Shown in pieces: positions 14,044-14,952 of a stretch of 14,952 bases of DNA. The number at the start of each line of letters is the position of its first letter. Position 1 is the stretch's first letter. Under the pieces are notes generated by a model that worked only from the letters and a program-made list of their open reading frames with translations, was not told the DNA's origin and searched no databases. A program made the translations under genes and the position numbers. This stretch comes from Hyphomonadaceae bacterium UBA1001 (GTDB lineage Bacteria; Pseudomonadota; Alphaproteobacteria; Caulobacterales; Aquidulcibacteraceae), in NCBI GenBank assembly GCA_002291875.1, contig DBAV01000123.1, positions 1 to 14,952 of the forward strand, given 5' to 3'.

Positions 14044-14688
14044 TCATAGGGGTTTCCAGACACCCAGCAATGCGGCCGCCAGCAGCAGCGCCCAGATGCC
14101 GATCACCATCAGCCGGACCTGCCCCATCAGGACAGAGAGGGCGGCATCGCTGGCCGGACCAGGCACCGCGTCCGGCGTTCTGGCAACCAGCGGCGCCAGC
14201 ATCGCCCGGATGACCAGGCCCAGGGCCAGGGCACCCGCGAACAGGCCCAGCTTGATCTGAAGGAACACGGGCAGCGTCCCGGTGGTGCCTGCCATCGCCA
14301 GTCCTGCCCCCACCGACGCCAGAACCGCCCAGCGCAGGCCGAGGTCCAGCCGCCGCCAGACCGAGCCGGGCGGATCGTGGCGGAGGTGCAGGCGCCAGAC
14401 CAGCGCGGCCCACGCCCCCGCCGCGGTCCACACCGCCGCGTGCGCCAGGGCGGGCAGGTCCAGCCAGCCCCCCGCCTGCGCCGACAGAAGGCCCGTCGGC
14501 ACGGTCAGCACCAGCGCCGTGCGCGGGGCCATGTCGATGGCATTCAGCAGCCGCCCCGCCGTCAGGCGTGCGGCGGGCGTGGCAGTCGCATCTGTCAGCA
14601 CGAAGGAAGCGCGAAAAGCCCCCACATCCCCGCCCAGCCAATAGGCGAACACCACAAGGTGCAGCAGCGTGGCGAGGGCCGTCTCCAA
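14044..14688 (-). CDS. Six-helix membrane protein, paralogue of the 9336-10007 product
   Basis: This 214-residue membrane protein has about six hydrophobic helices. His10 in helix 1, Tyr-Trp-Leu-Gly-Gly-Asp21, Asp52-x-x-Pro-Arg-Thr, Pro64, Pro79, Trp87, Trp98 and His101 each sit exactly three residues earlier than in the paralogue, and both proteins end Leu-Leu-Gly-x-x-Lys-Pro. The start is a TTG (14688) with a strong GGAGG at 14696-14700 (7-nt spacing). Its stop overlaps the longer possible start of the FAD oxidase (ATGA). It leads a three-gene operon with the oxidase and the aldehyde dehydrogenase and may be the oxidase's membrane anchor or electron acceptor. Heme binding by the two histidines is a guess. 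Confidence 0.7.
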   Translation of the reverse strand: METALATLLHLVVFAYWLGGDVGAFRASFVLTDATATPAARLTAGRLLNAIDMAPRTALVLTVPTGLLSAQAGGWLDLPALAHAAVWTAAGAWAALVWRLHLRHDPPGSVWRRLDLGLRWAVLASVGAGLAMAGTTGTLPVFLQIKLGLFAGALALGLVIRAMLAPLVARTPDAVPGPASDAALSVLMGQVRLMVIGIWALLLAAALLGVWKPL

Positions 14689-14721
14689 TCGCGCCCCTCC
14701 CTGGTCCCGCGAGCCATCGGC

Positions 14722-14737
14722 AAAGGATATATCCTTT
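14722..14737. promoter_or_regulatory. Perfect 16-bp palindromic operator upstream of the membrane-protein/oxidase operon
   Basis: AAAGGATATATCCTTT is a perfect inverted repeat centred 41 bp before the TTG start. Read on the minus strand it continues with GCCGATG, just as the related site at 8826-8841 continues with GCCGCATG. It is likely a repressor or activator site overlapping the promoter. Confidence 0.6.
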
Positions 14738-14757
14738 CAGTCGCGTCGCAATCCCCG

Positions 14758-14802
14758 AAAAAGGCCGGGCCTGGAAGCCCGGGCTCCGTGGCCGCCTTTT
14801 TT
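14758..14802. terminator. Bidirectional hairpin terminator
   Basis: CCGGGC (14765-14770) and GCCCGG (14777-14782) form a stem, flanked by A5 (14758-14762) on the left and T6 (14797-14802) on the right. GAAAAAGGC and GCCTTTTTTC also pair as an outer arm. It could stop transcripts arriving from either side, including leftward ones from beyond the window edge. Confidence 0.5.
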
Positions 14803-14805
14803 CAG

Positions 14806-14903
14806 GGTGTCGGTCAACGCAAAGCGTGCCGCCGGAGCCCGCGCTCCGTGGGGGCTTTTTTCGGGGTATCGGTCAACTCAGAGCGCGCCGCCGGAGCCCG
14901 CGC
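14806..14903. repeat. Two tandem ~59-bp repeat units
   Basis: The 39-bp segment 14806-14844 recurs at 14865-14903 with four differences (35/39), a period of 59 bp. Both contain GGTCAAC, GCCGCCGGAGCCCGCGC and similar GC tails; the first is followed by GGGGGC and T6 (14856-14861). The stretch 14689-14952 holds no gene besides these repeats and the operator. Confidence 0.75.
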
Positions 14904-14929
14904 CTCCGAGCGCGGTTGTCGCGGCAGGG

Positions 14930-14952
14930 GCGGGCTTGGAAGCCCGCGCTCC
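14930..14952. repeat. TGGA-loop hairpin with GCTCC tail, at the window edge
   Basis: GCGGGCT-TGGA-AGCCCGC (14930-14947) is a perfect 7-bp stem, followed by GCTCC. It matches 14768-14788 at 19 of 21 positions and shares the loop and tail pattern with the 10031 and 10917 hairpins. The unit probably continues past the right edge. Confidence 0.7.

Noticed and set aside
12470..14260. Very long rightward open frame opposite the FAD oxidase
   Set aside because: It is antisense to a gene with full family motifs; long shadow frames are expected at this GC content, and its composition (His/Gly/Arg/Gln-rich) is not protein-like.
10877..14952. Repeats as a CRISPR array
   Set aside because: Too few, unevenly spaced units with internal hairpins and T-tracts, no regular unique spacers, and no cas genes.

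Overview
The window is very GC-rich, densely packed DNA with the look of an alphaproteobacterial chromosome. Three things suggest this: a free-standing NDUFS6-type zinc-finger protein, a BigR/SqrR-type sulfide-response cluster, and a set of short acyl-CoA/aldehyde oxidation operons. A sphingomonad or Rhodobacterales-like host would fit, but the sequence alone does not settle the genus. I count 18 coding features (one cut by the left edge, one with a broken 5' end) and no RNA gene.

Layout. (1) 1-1944 is a sulfide/persulfide response cluster. A BigR/SqrR-like ArsR repressor, a rhodanese fused to a DUF2892 membrane domain and a TauE/SafE exporter run rightward, and a metallo-beta-lactamase-fold hydrolase (5' end only) diverges to the left. 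An AT-rich control region at about 189-276 lies between them. (2) 2066-4408 is a tight rightward operon of a GST-like protein, 3-hydroxyisobutyrate dehydrogenase and a class III (SIRT5-like) sirtuin. (3) 4582-7193 holds a CHCC zinc-finger protein, a DASS/SLC13 anion transporter and a 17beta-HSD4-like SDR, all rightward. (4) 7248-7985 is a HigBA-type toxin-antitoxin module of lower GC, whose toxin is frameshifted at its 5' end. (5) 7995-10007 is a divergent pair: a leftward crotonase-fold enzyme, and a rightward two-gene operon of a lipocalin-like protein and a six-helix membrane protein. (6) 10058-10743 is a PIN-toxin/ribbon-helix-helix antitoxin pair bracketed by two copies of a ~60-bp repeat. 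(7) 11010-14688 is a translationally coupled leftward operon: a second six-helix membrane protein, an FAD-linked oxidase and an aldehyde dehydrogenase. (8) 14689-14952 is an intergenic stretch of hairpins and tandem repeats.

The most interesting structure links regions 5 and 7. Their membrane proteins are paralogues: the first ~105 residues align without a gap and keep two histidines, an Asp-x-x-Pro-Arg-Thr motif and several Trp/Pro positions. Both operons are preceded by the same AT-rich palindrome in the same orientation (AAAGGATATATCCTTT upstream of region 7 and a two-mismatch copy in the 8796-8887 divergent promoter). Together they look like one regulon for dehydrogenation and further oxidation of an unknown alcohol/acyl substrate, with a membrane partner that may carry heme or pass electrons to quinone. 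That function is inference. A second theme is a family of short hairpins (7-bp stem, TGGA loop, GCKCC tail) whose stems differ between copies but stay paired.
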